The notes under the pieces are model-generated. The model was not told where the DNA came from, made no database searches, and worked only from the letters and a program-made list of their open reading frames with translations. A stretch of 64,000 bases of DNA from NCBI RefSeq assembly GCF_018070325.1, contig NZ_JAGPXY010000005.1, forward strand, positions 62,001-126,000, given 5' to 3'. Positions 39,153 to 47,441 of this stretch are shown here, one piece after another. The position numbers and the translations under genes were made by a program. Source of the DNA: Micromonospora sp. H61. Its GTDB lineage: Bacteria; Actinomycetota; Actinomycetes; Mycobacteriales; Micromonosporaceae. Numbering within the stretch: position 1 is the stretch's first letter; every line of letters begins with the position of its first letter.

Positions 39153-40099
39153 TGCGTCGTCTCGTCGCAGCTCTCGCCGCGGCCGTCGCCCTCGGTGCCG
39201 GCCTCACCGCTTGCGGTGAGAGCGACCCGGTCGCCGGCTCCACCACCGGGGACACCCGGGAGATCACCCACGCCATGGGCACCACCAAGGTCCCGGCCGA
39301 GCCCAAGCGCGTCGTCGTGCTCGACACCGACAAGATCGACACGGCGCTCTCGCTGGGCATCACGCCCGTCGGCGCGGCCACCGCCGGTGAGGCGAAGAGC
39401 TGGCCCACGTACTTCGGCGCGGACAAGCTCGCCGGCATCAAGGAGGTCGGGGTGCTCACCGAACCCGACCTGGAGGCGATCAACGCGCTGAAGCCTGACC
39501 TCATCCTCGGCAGCAAGTTCCGCCAGGAGAAGTTCTACGACGAGCTGGCCGCCATCGCGCCGACCGTGTTCACCGACAAGGTGGGCATCACCTGGAAGGA
39601 GAACCTCCTCCTCGACGGCAAGGCGCTCGGCCGTGAGCAGCAGGCCAAGGATCTGCTCGCCACGTACGAGAAGCGGGCCAAGGACTTCGGCGCGACGCTC
39701 GGCGACGCCGCCGCGCGCAAGGTCTCCATCGTGCGGTTCCTGCCCGGCAACATCCGGGTGTACGGCCCGGACTCGTTCTCCGGCATCGTCATCGGCGACA
39801 CCGGCCTGGGCCGCCCCGAGCGGCAGCTGCTCGCCAACAAGGAGGACAAGCGCTTCGACCTGGTCAGCCCCGAGCGGGTCAACGAGGTCGACGGTGACGT
39901 CATCTTCGTGACCGCGTACGGCGACAAGGCCGCCGCCGAGCAGACCAAGGTCGCCGGCGGGACGCTGTGGAAGGGCCTCGGCGCGGTCAAGGCCGGCAAG
40001 GCGTACCCCGTCTCCGACGAGGTCTGGATGACCGGCATCGGCGTCGGCGCCGCCAACAAGATCCTCGACGACCTGACCAAGTACCTCCCCGCCGCCTGA
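39152..40099 (+). CDS. Iron-siderophore ABC transporter substrate-binding lipoprotein
   Basis: A 315-residue FepB/FecB-type binding protein. It has a lipoprotein signal peptide with lipobox LTAC (Cys about 21), then RVVVLDTDKIDTALSLGITP and LKPDLILGSKFRQEKFYDEL, typical of the two-lobe type III fold with a connecting long helix. It captures a ferric-siderophore outside the membrane and hands it to the FecCD pair. It ends the operon 50 bp before a strong hairpin. No siderophore synthesis genes are in view, so it may take up a siderophore made elsewhere or by others. Confidence 0.93.
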   Translation: MRRLVAALAAAVALGAGLTACGESDPVAGSTTGDTREITHAMGTTKVPAEPKRVVVLDTDKIDTALSLGITPVGAATAGEAKSWPTYFGADKLAGIKEVGVLTEPDLEAINALKPDLILGSKFRQEKFYDELAAIAPTVFTDKVGITWKENLLLDGKALGREQQAKDLLATYEKRAKDFGATLGDAAARKVSIVRFLPGNIRVYGPDSFSGIVIGDTGLGRPERQLLANKEDKRFDLVSPERVNEVDGDVIFVTAYGDKAAAEQTKVAGGTLWKGLGAVKAGKAYPVSDEVWMTGIGVGAANKILDDLTKYLPAA

Positions 40100-40148
40100 C
40101 ACGCACCCGGCGCCTGGCTGGCGTTCGGAAAGCGTTCCGCACTGCTTC

Positions 40149-40185
40149 GAGGTAGTGGCCCTCTCCCGACCGGGGCCACTACCTC
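40149..40185 (+). terminator. Hairpin terminator after the iron importer operon
   Basis: GAGGTAGTGGCCC (40149-40161) and GGGCCACTACCTC (40173-40185) form a 13-bp perfect stem with an 11-nt loop. The remaining gap to 40354 shows nothing further beyond a purine-rich ribosome site. Confidence 0.8.
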
Positions 40186-40354
40186 CATGGCACCCATTCG
40201 CTTGACCCCCTGGCTCGCCGTTGATTCGGGGGAGGCGCGCCGGATGGTCACCGCCCAGGCGGAATACGGCCAACCAGCCTGATATGAATCGTAACCACCC
40301 ACGCCTTCCCCCAGTTGTGCCAGCGACGCGAATGAGGCATGGGGTGGGAAACGA

Positions 40355-42472
40355 ATGACACGAACGGCCGTGCGACCGGAAGCCAGTCCCCGGGCCGGGT
40401 TCCGAGGTGACGTGGAAGGGCTGCGTGCCCTCGCCGTGATTTTGGTGCTCGCGGGACATGCCGGCCAGCAACTGGTGCCTGGCGGTTTCGTCGGTGTTGA
40501 CGTCTTCTTCGTCATTTCCGGCTACCTGATCACCGGACTACTTGTCGCCGAGGTGAACCGGACGGGCCGCCTCTCGCTGATCGGCTTCTACGCCCGGCGC
40601 GCCAAGCGGCTTCTGCCGGCCGCAGTGGTGGTTCTGATCGGGAGCCTGCTGCTCACATTCGCCTTTCTGCCGCGCACCCGGTGGTCGGCCACGGGCTGGG
40701 ATGTGGTGTTCAGCGGGTTGTACGCCATGAACTGGCGACTCGCCGAACAGTCCGTCGACTACCTGGCGGCCAATCAGGCGCCCAGCATCCTCCAGCATTT
40801 CTGGTCCCTCGGCGTCGAGGAGCAGTTCTACCTGGTGTGGCCGCTGCTACTTGCCTCCGCGGTGTGGCTCGGCCGGCGGCGGTACGCCCGCACCGGATAC
40901 CTGCTCTTCGCCCTCACGCTGGTCGCTGTGCCGTCCTTCGCGTGGTCCGTCTGGTTGACCGAGGACAATCCCGCCCGCGCCTACTTCGTGACCACCACCC
41001 GGATGTGGGAGCTGGCCCTTGGCGGCTTCCTGGCCCTGCTCGGCGGGCATCTGCAGCGTCTGCCCCGGCTGGTAGCGGCCGCGCTCGCCTGGTGCGGCCT
41101 CGCCGCGATCGTGGCGTCCGCCGCTCTCCTGTCGGAGGCTTCCGCCTTCCCCGGGTACGTGGCGTTGGCCCCCACCCTGGGCACGGCAGCGGTCATCGCC
41201 GGAGGCCTGGCTGCCGGCGGTTTCGGGCCCGCCATGCTGCTGGCGCTGCGGCCGGTACGCGCCGTAGGAGCCATCTCCTACTCCCTCTACCTCTGGCACT
41301 GGCCTCTCCTCATCGCTGCCGAGGCTCGGTTCGGGGAGCTGACCACCGCCACCGGCCTCGCCGTTGCCGCGATCTCAGTGGTGCCGGCCGCCCTCACCTA
41401 CCGCTTCATCGAGAACCCGATCCGGATGTCGCCGACGCTCACGTGGGAACCTGCGCGATCATTGCAACTCGGGGCGGTCTGCACCGGCGTGGCCCTCCTA
41501 GCGGGACTCGCCTTCCAACTCACCGTCCCGCCGGCGAGGGCGCCGATGCCGCCCACCCTGGCCGTGCCGACGGCGGGCGGCAGCGGTGTCCCCGTAGCTG
41601 CCTCACCCACGGTTCTGGGCGCCTCCGCTCTGGGCGACTCTCCGGCCAGCAGCGACGCGGGGATTCCCGTCGACCGAGTCGGACCGTTCGTGCCGGATCC
41701 GCTGGTGGCCAGCAAGGATGGCCCCGACGCGTGGCGGGACGGATGCCATGCGGACCAGCGCAGCAGTGCGGTCAGGGCCTGTCAGTACGGGGACCCCAAC
41801 GCGTCGTTCACCGTGGCTCTCGCCGGGGATTCCCACGCCGCTCAATGGCTTCCGGCGCTGCAGAGGGTGGCCGAGTCAAAGAAGTGGCGCCTCAAGAGCT
41901 ACACGAAGTCCTCATGCCCGTTCATCGATGGCGAAGTTGCCTTGGACAGCCGGCCGTACCCCAGTTGCACCGAGTGGAACGACAAACTTCGCGCGCAGGT
42001 GACCGGGGCGGAGCGCCCGAACGTGCTGGTGGTGAGTACATCCTTCTATGTGATGATCCAGAACGGTGAGAGGGTCACCAGCCAAGCACAGGCCGCCTTC
42101 ACGGACGCACTCCGGCGGACGTGGGCCGCGATGGCGGCAGCCGGGGTTCCCGTGATCGTGCTGCGTGACACCCCCTATCACGACAGGGACATCGCTGAGT
42201 GTGTGTCCGCCAATCCGAAGAAGTTGACCCGATGCGCCTCCCCCCGGGACAAGGTCCTCGCAGGTGGCGGCGGCCCAGCCCACGAAGCGGCCGCCCGCAG
42301 CAACAACAAGGTGTACCTGGTCGATCTGAACCCGGCCATCTGCCCGCGTGAGCGGTGCTCGCCGGTCATTGGCGGGGTGCTCGTGTACCGCGACAACAAC
42401 CACATCACCGCCACCTACGCTGCGACCCTCGCACCACGGCTGGGCACGGCGCTGGACCGCGTATTGGGTTGA
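40355..42472 (+). CDS. Acyltransferase 3 / SGNH-fusion membrane O-acyltransferase (OafA/YrhL-like)
   Basis: A 705-residue two-part enzyme. Residues ~15-360 form the ten-helix acyltransferase-3 domain, beginning FRGDVEGLRALAVILVLAGHA, with DVFFVISGYLITGLL and HFWSLGVEEQFYLVWPLL. Residues ~440-705 are an extracytoplasmic SGNH hydrolase-like domain with the nucleophile in LAGDSHAAQWLPAL and a C-terminal D-x2-H in YRDNNHITATY. This architecture moves acyl groups across the membrane to decorate glycans or peptidoglycan. ATG 40355 follows GGTGGGAAACGA. It lies well away from the glycan locus but could modify its product; that link is speculation. Confidence 0.9.
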   Translation: MTRTAVRPEASPRAGFRGDVEGLRALAVILVLAGHAGQQLVPGGFVGVDVFFVISGYLITGLLVAEVNRTGRLSLIGFYARRAKRLLPAAVVVLIGSLLLTFAFLPRTRWSATGWDVVFSGLYAMNWRLAEQSVDYLAANQAPSILQHFWSLGVEEQFYLVWPLLLASAVWLGRRRYARTGYLLFALTLVAVPSFAWSVWLTEDNPARAYFVTTTRMWELALGGFLALLGGHLQRLPRLVAAALAWCGLAAIVASAALLSEASAFPGYVALAPTLGTAAVIAGGLAAGGFGPAMLLALRPVRAVGAISYSLYLWHWPLLIAAEARFGELTTATGLAVAAISVVPAALTYRFIENPIRMSPTLTWEPARSLQLGAVCTGVALLAGLAFQLTVPPARAPMPPTLAVPTAGGSGVPVAASPTVLGASALGDSPASSDAGIPVDRVGPFVPDPLVASKDGPDAWRDGCHADQRSSAVRACQYGDPNASFTVALAGDSHAAQWLPALQRVAESKKWRLKSYTKSSCPFIDGEVALDSRPYPSCTEWNDKLRAQVTGAERPNVLVVSTSFYVMIQNGERVTSQAQAAFTDALRRTWAAMAAAGVPVIVLRDTPYHDRDIAECVSANPKKLTRCASPRDKVLAGGGGPAHEAAARSNNKVYLVDLNPAICPRERCSPVIGGVLVYRDNNHITATYAATLAPRLGTALDRVLG

Positions 42473-42516
42473 GGGGCGCCGCGGTCTCGCTGGCGGGCTA
42501 CCTCGAACAGCAGGCC

Positions 42517-42567
42517 ACCGCCCGAGCACCAAGCCGGACCGGTCAGCGGCGGCAGGGTGCTCGGGCG
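42517..42567. terminator. Bidirectional hairpin between convergent genes
   Basis: CCGCCCGAGCACC (42517-42529) and GGTGCTCGGGCGG (42555-42567) form a 13-bp perfect stem with a 25-nt loop, between the acyltransferase stop and the minus-strand stop at 42579. Confidence 0.75.
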
Positions 42568-42578
42568 GCGGCGGTGTC

Positions 42579-43223
42579 TTAGGCGGCGGTGGACCAGATG
42601 GCGCGGAAGGCGGCGGCTTCGCCGGAGAGCCATCGTTCGATCTGGTCGGGCTTGGCGTCGGTGGGCATGCGGTGGGCCAGGCCGCGGCGGACGTCGACCA
42701 GGACCGGCTCGGCGTGCGGGAGCACCGCGTCCATGTGTCGGGCCATCAGGTGCAGGGTGGCGAGCACCGATTCCTCGCTCGGTGGGGCCTCGTCGAAGTG
42801 CAGGCGGACCGCTTCGGCGCGGCCGTCGGCGTGGCGTACCCCGAAGTGGGGGTTGATCTTGACGGGCAGGTCGCCCAGCATGGCCAGGGCGTCGCGGGTC
42901 TGGGCGAGATCGACGGCGGCCGGCTCGCCGAGGGAGTGCAGCCAGGTCGTGGCGCCGGGGACGAGCGCCTGGTAGAGCGGGCGCCACCGTGGCTTGACGA
43001 TGTCGGCCACCCCGGCCAGGTGGGTGCCGCCGGTGTGGAAGGCGATGTCGGCCTTGAGCGCCTTGACGAACTGGCCGTGCGGGTTGAAGCCGGACCGGCT
43101 GGCGCGCTGCTTGCGCAGCCCGCCGACGAAGGTCGCCTTGGTGGGGCCGGTGCGGTCGACGTAGCGGGTGAAACCGAGCAGCGTGGCGTAGGGGGTGAGG
43201 GGCGTGGAGGCGGGCGCGGTCAC
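42579..43223 (-). CDS. Conserved hypothetical protein, function unknown
   Basis: 214 residues, not recognised. It is soluble, with no signal peptide or membrane helix. Visible segments include LLGFTRYVDRTGPTKATFVGG, an RASRSGFNPHGQFVKALKAD stretch and AFHTGGTHLAGVADIVKPRW. A central KINPHFGVRHADGRAEAVRLHF strand pair and a C-terminal helix with WLSGEAAAFRAIW follow. Codon use is that of a normal host gene. GTG 43223 has GGAGG 6 nt upstream. The promoter region contains a palindromic AT-rich site at 43263-43286 whose centre includes a TAGAAT -10, suggesting control by a dedicated repressor not encoded next door. Confidence 0.7.
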   Translation of the reverse strand: MTAPASTPLTPYATLLGFTRYVDRTGPTKATFVGGLRKQRASRSGFNPHGQFVKALKADIAFHTGGTHLAGVADIVKPRWRPLYQALVPGATTWLHSLGEPAAVDLAQTRDALAMLGDLPVKINPHFGVRHADGRAEAVRLHFDEAPPSEESVLATLHLMARHMDAVLPHAEPVLVDVRRGLAHRMPTDAKPDQIERWLSGEAAAFRAIWSTAA

Positions 43224-43262
43224 GGGCGTCCTCCCGGGTCGTAATCCTGCAGGTCAGGAACT

Positions 43263-43286
43263 CGATTAGTACATACATTCTAATCG
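43263..43286 (-). promoter_or_regulatory. Palindromic operator/promoter of the 214-residue protein gene
   Basis: CGATTAG-N10-CTAATCG is a perfect 7-10-7 palindrome, strikingly AT-rich for this genome. On the minus strand it contains TAGAAT at 43277-43282, a near-consensus -10 about 55 bp before the start. Confidence 0.6.
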
Positions 43287-43336
43287 ACGGGTCTGACATC
43301 GCCCAGCGAAAGAAGGGGTGCGGAAGACGCGACAAA

Positions 43337-43365
43337 GGGGGCCGTCCGGCGTACGGACGGCCCCC
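43337..43365 (-). terminator. Hairpin terminator of the DUF3516 helicase gene
   Basis: GGGGGCCGTCCG (43337-43348) and CGGACGGCCCCC (43354-43365) form a 12-bp perfect stem with a 5-nt loop; on the minus strand it is followed by TTTG. It lies 16 bp beyond the helicase stop. Confidence 0.85.
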
Positions 43366-43380
43366 CTGTCGAGACGCTCG

Positions 43381-45894
43381 CTAGAGCTGGCCGACGTCGG
43401 TGATCCGTACGACCGCCGCGCCGACCTCGTCCGAGGCGGCCAGGTCGATCTCGGCGCTGATGCCCCAGTCGTGGTCGCCGTCCGGGTCGTCGAAGATCTG
43501 CCGTACGGTCCACCGCTCCCGGCCCTGCTCGATCATGAGCAGCGCCGGACCGCGGGCGTTCGGCCCGACCCCGATCGAGTCGTACGCCTCGAAGTACGGC
43601 GCCAGGGCGTCGGCCCACGCGTCGTAGTCCCAGCCGTCCTCGGCGTCCAACTCGGCGAGCAGGTCCCAGCGGCGTAGCGCGGCCAACTCGACGCGGCGGA
43701 ACAGCGCGTTGCGCACCAGCACCCGGAACGCCCGCGCGTTGCGGGTCACCGCCGGCGGTCGATCGGTCAGGGCGGCGTGCGCCTGGGCGACCTCGGCCAC
43801 GTCGGACGGGTTGCGCAGCCGCTCCCACTCGTCGATGAGGCTGGAGTCGACCTGGCGGACCAGCTCGCCCAACCACTCGATGAGGTCGATCAGTTCCTCG
43901 GTCTTGGCGTCCTCGGGCACGGTCTGGCGCAGCGTCTTGTACGCGTCGGCCAGGTAGCGCAGGACGAGACCTTCCGAGCGGGTCAGCCCGTAGAACTGCA
44001 CGTACTCGGTGAAGGTCATGGCCCGCTCGTACATGTCGCGGACGACGGCCTTGGGGGAGAGTTGGTGGTCGGCGACCCAGGGGTGCCCCTGCCGGTACAT
44101 CTCGTACGCGGCCTCCAGCAGCTCCGCGAGGGGCTTCGGGTGGGTCACCTCGTCGAGCAGTTCGAGGCGCGCCTCGTACTCGATGCCCTCTGCCTTCATG
44201 GCGGCGACCGCCTCGCCGCGCGCCTTGAACTGCTGCGCGGAGAGGATCTGCCGGGGGTCGTCGAGGATCGACTCGATCACGCTCAGCACGTCGAGCGCGT
44301 ACGACGGGGACTCGGCGTCGAGCAGTTCGATGGTGGCCAGCGCCAGGGGGGAGAGCGGCTGGTTGAGGGCGAAGTCGAGCTGGAGGTCGACGGTGAGCCG
44401 GATCCGCCGGCCGGTCTCGTCCGGCTCGGGCAACTCCTCGACGACCCCGCCGGCACGCAGAGCCCGGTAGATGGCGATCGCGCGGCGGATGTGCCGGCGC
44501 TGCGCGGCCGGCTCCTCGTGGTTGTCGGTGAGCAGGTGCCGCATCGCGGTGAACGCGTCCCCGGGCCGACCGATGACGTTGAGCAGCATCGAGTGGCTGA
44601 CCTGGAAGCTGGAGGTCAGTGGCTCCGGCTCGGCGTCGACGAGTCGGTCGAAGGTGGGTTGGCCCCAGCCGATCGAACCCTCCGGCGGCTTCTTGCGGAC
44701 CACCTTGCGCCGCTTCTTCGGGTCGTCGCCGGCCTTGGCGAGGGCCTTCTCGTTGTCGATGACGTGCTCCGGGGCCTGCACCACGACCCGGCCGATGGTG
44801 TCGTAGCCGGCCCGGCCCGCACGCCCGGCGATCTGGTGGAACTCCCGGTTCTTCAGCAGCCGGGTACGGACCCCGTCGTACTTGGACAGGCCGGTGAACA
44901 GCACGGTGCGGATCGGCACGTTGATGCCGACGCCGAGGGTGTCGGTACCGCAAATGACCTTGAGCAGGCCGGCCTGGGCGAGGGTCTCCACCAGGCGGCG
45001 GTACTTGGGCAGCATGCCGGCGTGGTGCACGCCGATGCCGTGGCGGACCAGCCGGGACAGCGTCTTGCCGAAGCCGGCGGTGAACCGGAAACCACCGATC
45101 GCCTCGGCGATCATGTCCTTCTCGGCGCGGGTGCAGACGTTGACGCTGGTCAGCGCCTGGGCACGTTCCAGCGCGGCGGCCTGGGTGAAGTGCACCACGT
45201 ACACCGGGGCCTGCTTGGTTTCCAGCAGTTCCTCAAGCGTCTCGTGCAGCGGCGTCATCGCGTACGAGAAGATGAGCGGGACCGGCCGCTCCGCCGTGCG
45301 CACGACGGCGGTCGGCCGCCCGGTGCGCCGGGTCAGGTCGTCGACGAAGCGCGTGGTGTCCCCCAGGGTGGCGGACATCAGGATGAACTGGGCCTGCGGC
45401 AGCTCGATTATCGGCACCTGCCACGCCCAGCCCCGGTCGGGCTCGGCGTAGAAGTGGAACTCGTCCATGATCACCTGGCCGACGTCGGCCTTCGTGCCCT
45501 CGCGCAGCGCCAGGTTCGCCAGGATCTCCGCGGTGCAGCAGATGATCGGGGCGTCGGCGTTGACGCTGGCGTCGCCGGTGAGCATGCCGACGTTCTCGGC
45601 GCCGAAGACCTCGCAGAGGGCGAAGAACTTCTCCGACACCAGGGCCTTGATCGGCGCGGTGTAGAAGGTCGTCCGGCTGTCGGCGAGGGCCGCGAAGTGC
45701 GCGGCGATCGCCACCAGGCTCTTACCCGAGCCGGTGGGTGTGTTCATGATCAGGTTGGCGCCGGAGACGATCTCGATGACCGCCTCTTCCTGATGGGGGT
45801 AGAGGTCGAGGCCGCGCTCCTTCGCCCAGCCGGCGAACGCGTCGAAGAGGGTGTCGGGGTCGGCGCTTGTCGGCAGCGCGGCGGTGAGCGTCAT
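43381..45894 (-). CDS. DEAD/DEAH-type helicase with DUF3516 C-terminal domain
   Basis: An 837-residue SF2 helicase of the Ski2/HelY-like type. Walker A is TPTGSGKSLVAIAAHFA, and motif II is the variant DEFH in VIMDEFHFYAEPD. SAT is in ILMSATLGDTTRF, motif V region is GTDTLGVGINVPIRTVLFT, and motif VI is HQIAGRAGRAGYDTIG. The C-terminal ~400 residues, from GEALRR-like helices through DVGQL, match the actinobacterial DUF3516 extension. It probably acts on RNA; the exact role is unknown. ATG 45894 is drawn because the DEAD domain begins within 30 residues. Confidence 0.9.
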   Translation of the reverse strand: MTLTAALPTSADPDTLFDAFAGWAKERGLDLYPHQEEAVIEIVSGANLIMNTPTGSGKSLVAIAAHFAALADSRTTFYTAPIKALVSEKFFALCEVFGAENVGMLTGDASVNADAPIICCTAEILANLALREGTKADVGQVIMDEFHFYAEPDRGWAWQVPIIELPQAQFILMSATLGDTTRFVDDLTRRTGRPTAVVRTAERPVPLIFSYAMTPLHETLEELLETKQAPVYVVHFTQAAALERAQALTSVNVCTRAEKDMIAEAIGGFRFTAGFGKTLSRLVRHGIGVHHAGMLPKYRRLVETLAQAGLLKVICGTDTLGVGINVPIRTVLFTGLSKYDGVRTRLLKNREFHQIAGRAGRAGYDTIGRVVVQAPEHVIDNEKALAKAGDDPKKRRKVVRKKPPEGSIGWGQPTFDRLVDAEPEPLTSSFQVSHSMLLNVIGRPGDAFTAMRHLLTDNHEEPAAQRRHIRRAIAIYRALRAGGVVEELPEPDETGRRIRLTVDLQLDFALNQPLSPLALATIELLDAESPSYALDVLSVIESILDDPRQILSAQQFKARGEAVAAMKAEGIEYEARLELLDEVTHPKPLAELLEAAYEMYRQGHPWVADHQLSPKAVVRDMYERAMTFTEYVQFYGLTRSEGLVLRYLADAYKTLRQTVPEDAKTEELIDLIEWLGELVRQVDSSLIDEWERLRNPSDVAEVAQAHAALTDRPPAVTRNARAFRVLVRNALFRRVELAALRRWDLLAELDAEDGWDYDAWADALAPYFEAYDSIGVGPNARGPALLMIEQGRERWTVRQIFDDPDGDHDWGISAEIDLAASDEVGAAVVRITDVGQL

Positions 45895-45968
45895 AGCCTG
45901 TCCATGGTGCCTGGATCATGCCCCGGTACGCCAACCCGGCCCGCACCGGACCCCCGTCCGGGCGTCCC

Positions 45969-45986
45969 GAACGCGCCGCCGCGTTC
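45969..45986 (-). terminator. Hairpin after trmB
   Basis: GAACGCG-CCGC-CGCGTTC is a perfect 7-bp stem with a 4-nt loop, 20 bp downstream of the trmB stop and upstream of the helicase start. The rest of this 112-bp gap shows nothing else. Confidence 0.45.
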
Positions 45987-46006
45987 CGGTTCGGGCGTTT
46001 CGCCGG

Positions 46007-46714
46007 TCACCGTCGGCGGTACAGCAGGTCGGCGACGGGCCGACCGGCCGTGATTGCTCGCCGCTCGAACTTCGTCACCGGTCGGTGCGCCGGCCGCGGC
46101 GCGAAGCCGCCGTAGGCGTCCACCAGATCCGGGTCCGCGTCGAGGGTCTCCCGCATCGCGTCGGCGTACTCGGCCCAGTCCGTCGCGCAGTGCAGCATGC
46201 CGCCGGAGCGCAGCCGGGACCGCAGCAGCGCCACGTGCGCCGGCTGGATGAGCCGCCGCTTGTGGTGGCGGGACTTCGGCCACGGGTCCGGGAAGAAGAC
46301 GTGCACGGCGTCCAACCCGCCCTCGGGCAAGCCGTTGACCAGGTACAACGCGTCGCCCTCCGCCACCCGTAAGTTGCGTAGGCCACCACGCTCCACCAGG
46401 TGGAGCAGGTTGGCGATTCCCGGCGTGTGCACCTCGACCGCCAGATAATCTCGATCCGGGTCGGCGGCAGCCATCGCAGCGGTGGTGTCGCCCATGCCCG
46501 AGCCGATCTCCAGCACCACGGGCGCCCGGCGACCGAACAGGTCGGCCAGGTCGACGGGCATGGCAGGTCCGTCCGGCACATCGAGGCCGTACGCGGGCCA
46601 GAGCCGGCTCAGCGCGTCGGTCTGCCGGTCGCTCATCCGACCCCGGCGGGGGTGGAACGTGCGGATCGTCCGGCTCGCGGGCGGGACGGCGGGGTCATGG
46701 TCGGTGGCGGTCAC
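46007..46714 (-). CDS. trmB: tRNA (guanine-46-N7)-methyltransferase TrmB
   Basis: A 235-residue SAM-dependent enzyme. SAM-binding VLEIGSGMGDTTAAMA is followed by the acidic VEVHTPGIANLL, then the family signature FFPDPWPKSRHHKRRL. ATDW and the closing TKFERRAITAGRPVADLLY match the TrmB C-terminus. It methylates G46 in the variable loop of tRNAs. GTG 46714 has a TACGCT -10-like element nine bases upstream. It is divergent from the surface-protein gene across 134 bp. Confidence 0.95.
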   Translation of the reverse strand: MTATDHDPAVPPASRTIRTFHPRRGRMSDRQTDALSRLWPAYGLDVPDGPAMPVDLADLFGRRAPVVLEIGSGMGDTTAAMAAADPDRDYLAVEVHTPGIANLLHLVERGGLRNLRVAEGDALYLVNGLPEGGLDAVHVFFPDPWPKSRHHKRRLIQPAHVALLRSRLRSGGMLHCATDWAEYADAMRETLDADPDLVDAYGGFAPRPAHRPVTKFERRAITAGRPVADLLYRRR

Positions 46715-46848
46715 AGCGAACCGAGCGTACGCGACGCCGCCGGCTGATCGGATGTGATGTGCGACCGGAAATGAGAGGATCCAACTGGTACGGCAGGTCG
46801 GGGTGCTCCACCGCCCGACCCGGCCGCACGGCGTCGAGAGGGGGCATC

Positions 46849-47433
46849 GTGACAGTGACCCGCGGTGTCGTGACCCTGTCGCTGGTGACCGTGCTGGCCG
46901 GCCCCCTGTTGGCCGCCACGCCCGCCCTCGCCGCGCCTGAGCGGGCCGTTGCCGTCGCGCCCGCGCCGCAGCCGGAATGGCCGCCCGGAGGTGCGCCCCA
47001 ACCGCACCCGTCGGTGGACATCTTCGTCGAGGTGAGCCCCAGCACTGTGCAGCCCGGCTACCTGGTGGGCATCCGGGCCAGTTGTCGGGACAACTCGGTG
47101 GGCGCCACAGTGGTCTCCGACGCCTTCGGGGCGGTCGGCGTGCAGCCGCAGCGCGGGGTGCTCACCGCCGCGCCGATGGTCCGCGAGCGCACCCGCCCCG
47201 GCAACTACCGGGTCAAGCTGGAGTGCCGCGACGGCGAGACGGCCTCGACAATGCTCCAGGTGGTCAAGAAGGTCCCCGTCCAGCCCAGCCGTGGTCCGGC
47301 AACCGGCTTCGGCGGGAGCACCGGCGGGATGACCGGCAATCTGCTGCTGCCCGGCGGCGCGGCACTGATCATCACCGGGCTGGTCCTCGCCGTGATGGCG
47401 TTTCGCCGTCCCCGAGCCGCCGCGCGTCGCTGA
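46849..47433 (+). CDS. Secreted surface protein with C-terminal membrane anchor, likely sortase substrate
   Basis: 194 residues with a Sec signal peptide (VTVTRGVVTLSLVTVLAG, cut after ATPALAA). An Ig-like/beta-rich domain (VDIFVEVSPSTVQPGYLVGI to YRVKLECRDGE) with two Cys follows. A linker with ATGFGGSTGG, a hydrophobic helix (AALIITGLVLAVMAF) and a basic tail RRPRAAARR close the protein. That C-terminal layout is a cell-wall sorting signal without LPXTG, and the sortase gene starts 8 bp after the stop. GTG 46849 follows AGGGGG. Attachment by the neighbouring sortase is inference. Confidence 0.75.
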   Translation: MTVTRGVVTLSLVTVLAGPLLAATPALAAPERAVAVAPAPQPEWPPGGAPQPHPSVDIFVEVSPSTVQPGYLVGIRASCRDNSVGATVVSDAFGAVGVQPQRGVLTAAPMVRERTRPGNYRVKLECRDGETASTMLQVVKKVPVQPSRGPATGFGGSTGGMTGNLLLPGGAALIITGLVLAVMAFRRPRAAARR

Positions 47434-47441
47434 GGCCCGCC

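Noticed and set aside
43777..46053. 758-codon plus-strand frame opposite the DUF3516 helicase
   Set aside because: Mirror of a real helicase gene; the translation is a His/Gly/Arg/Val mixture without motifs.
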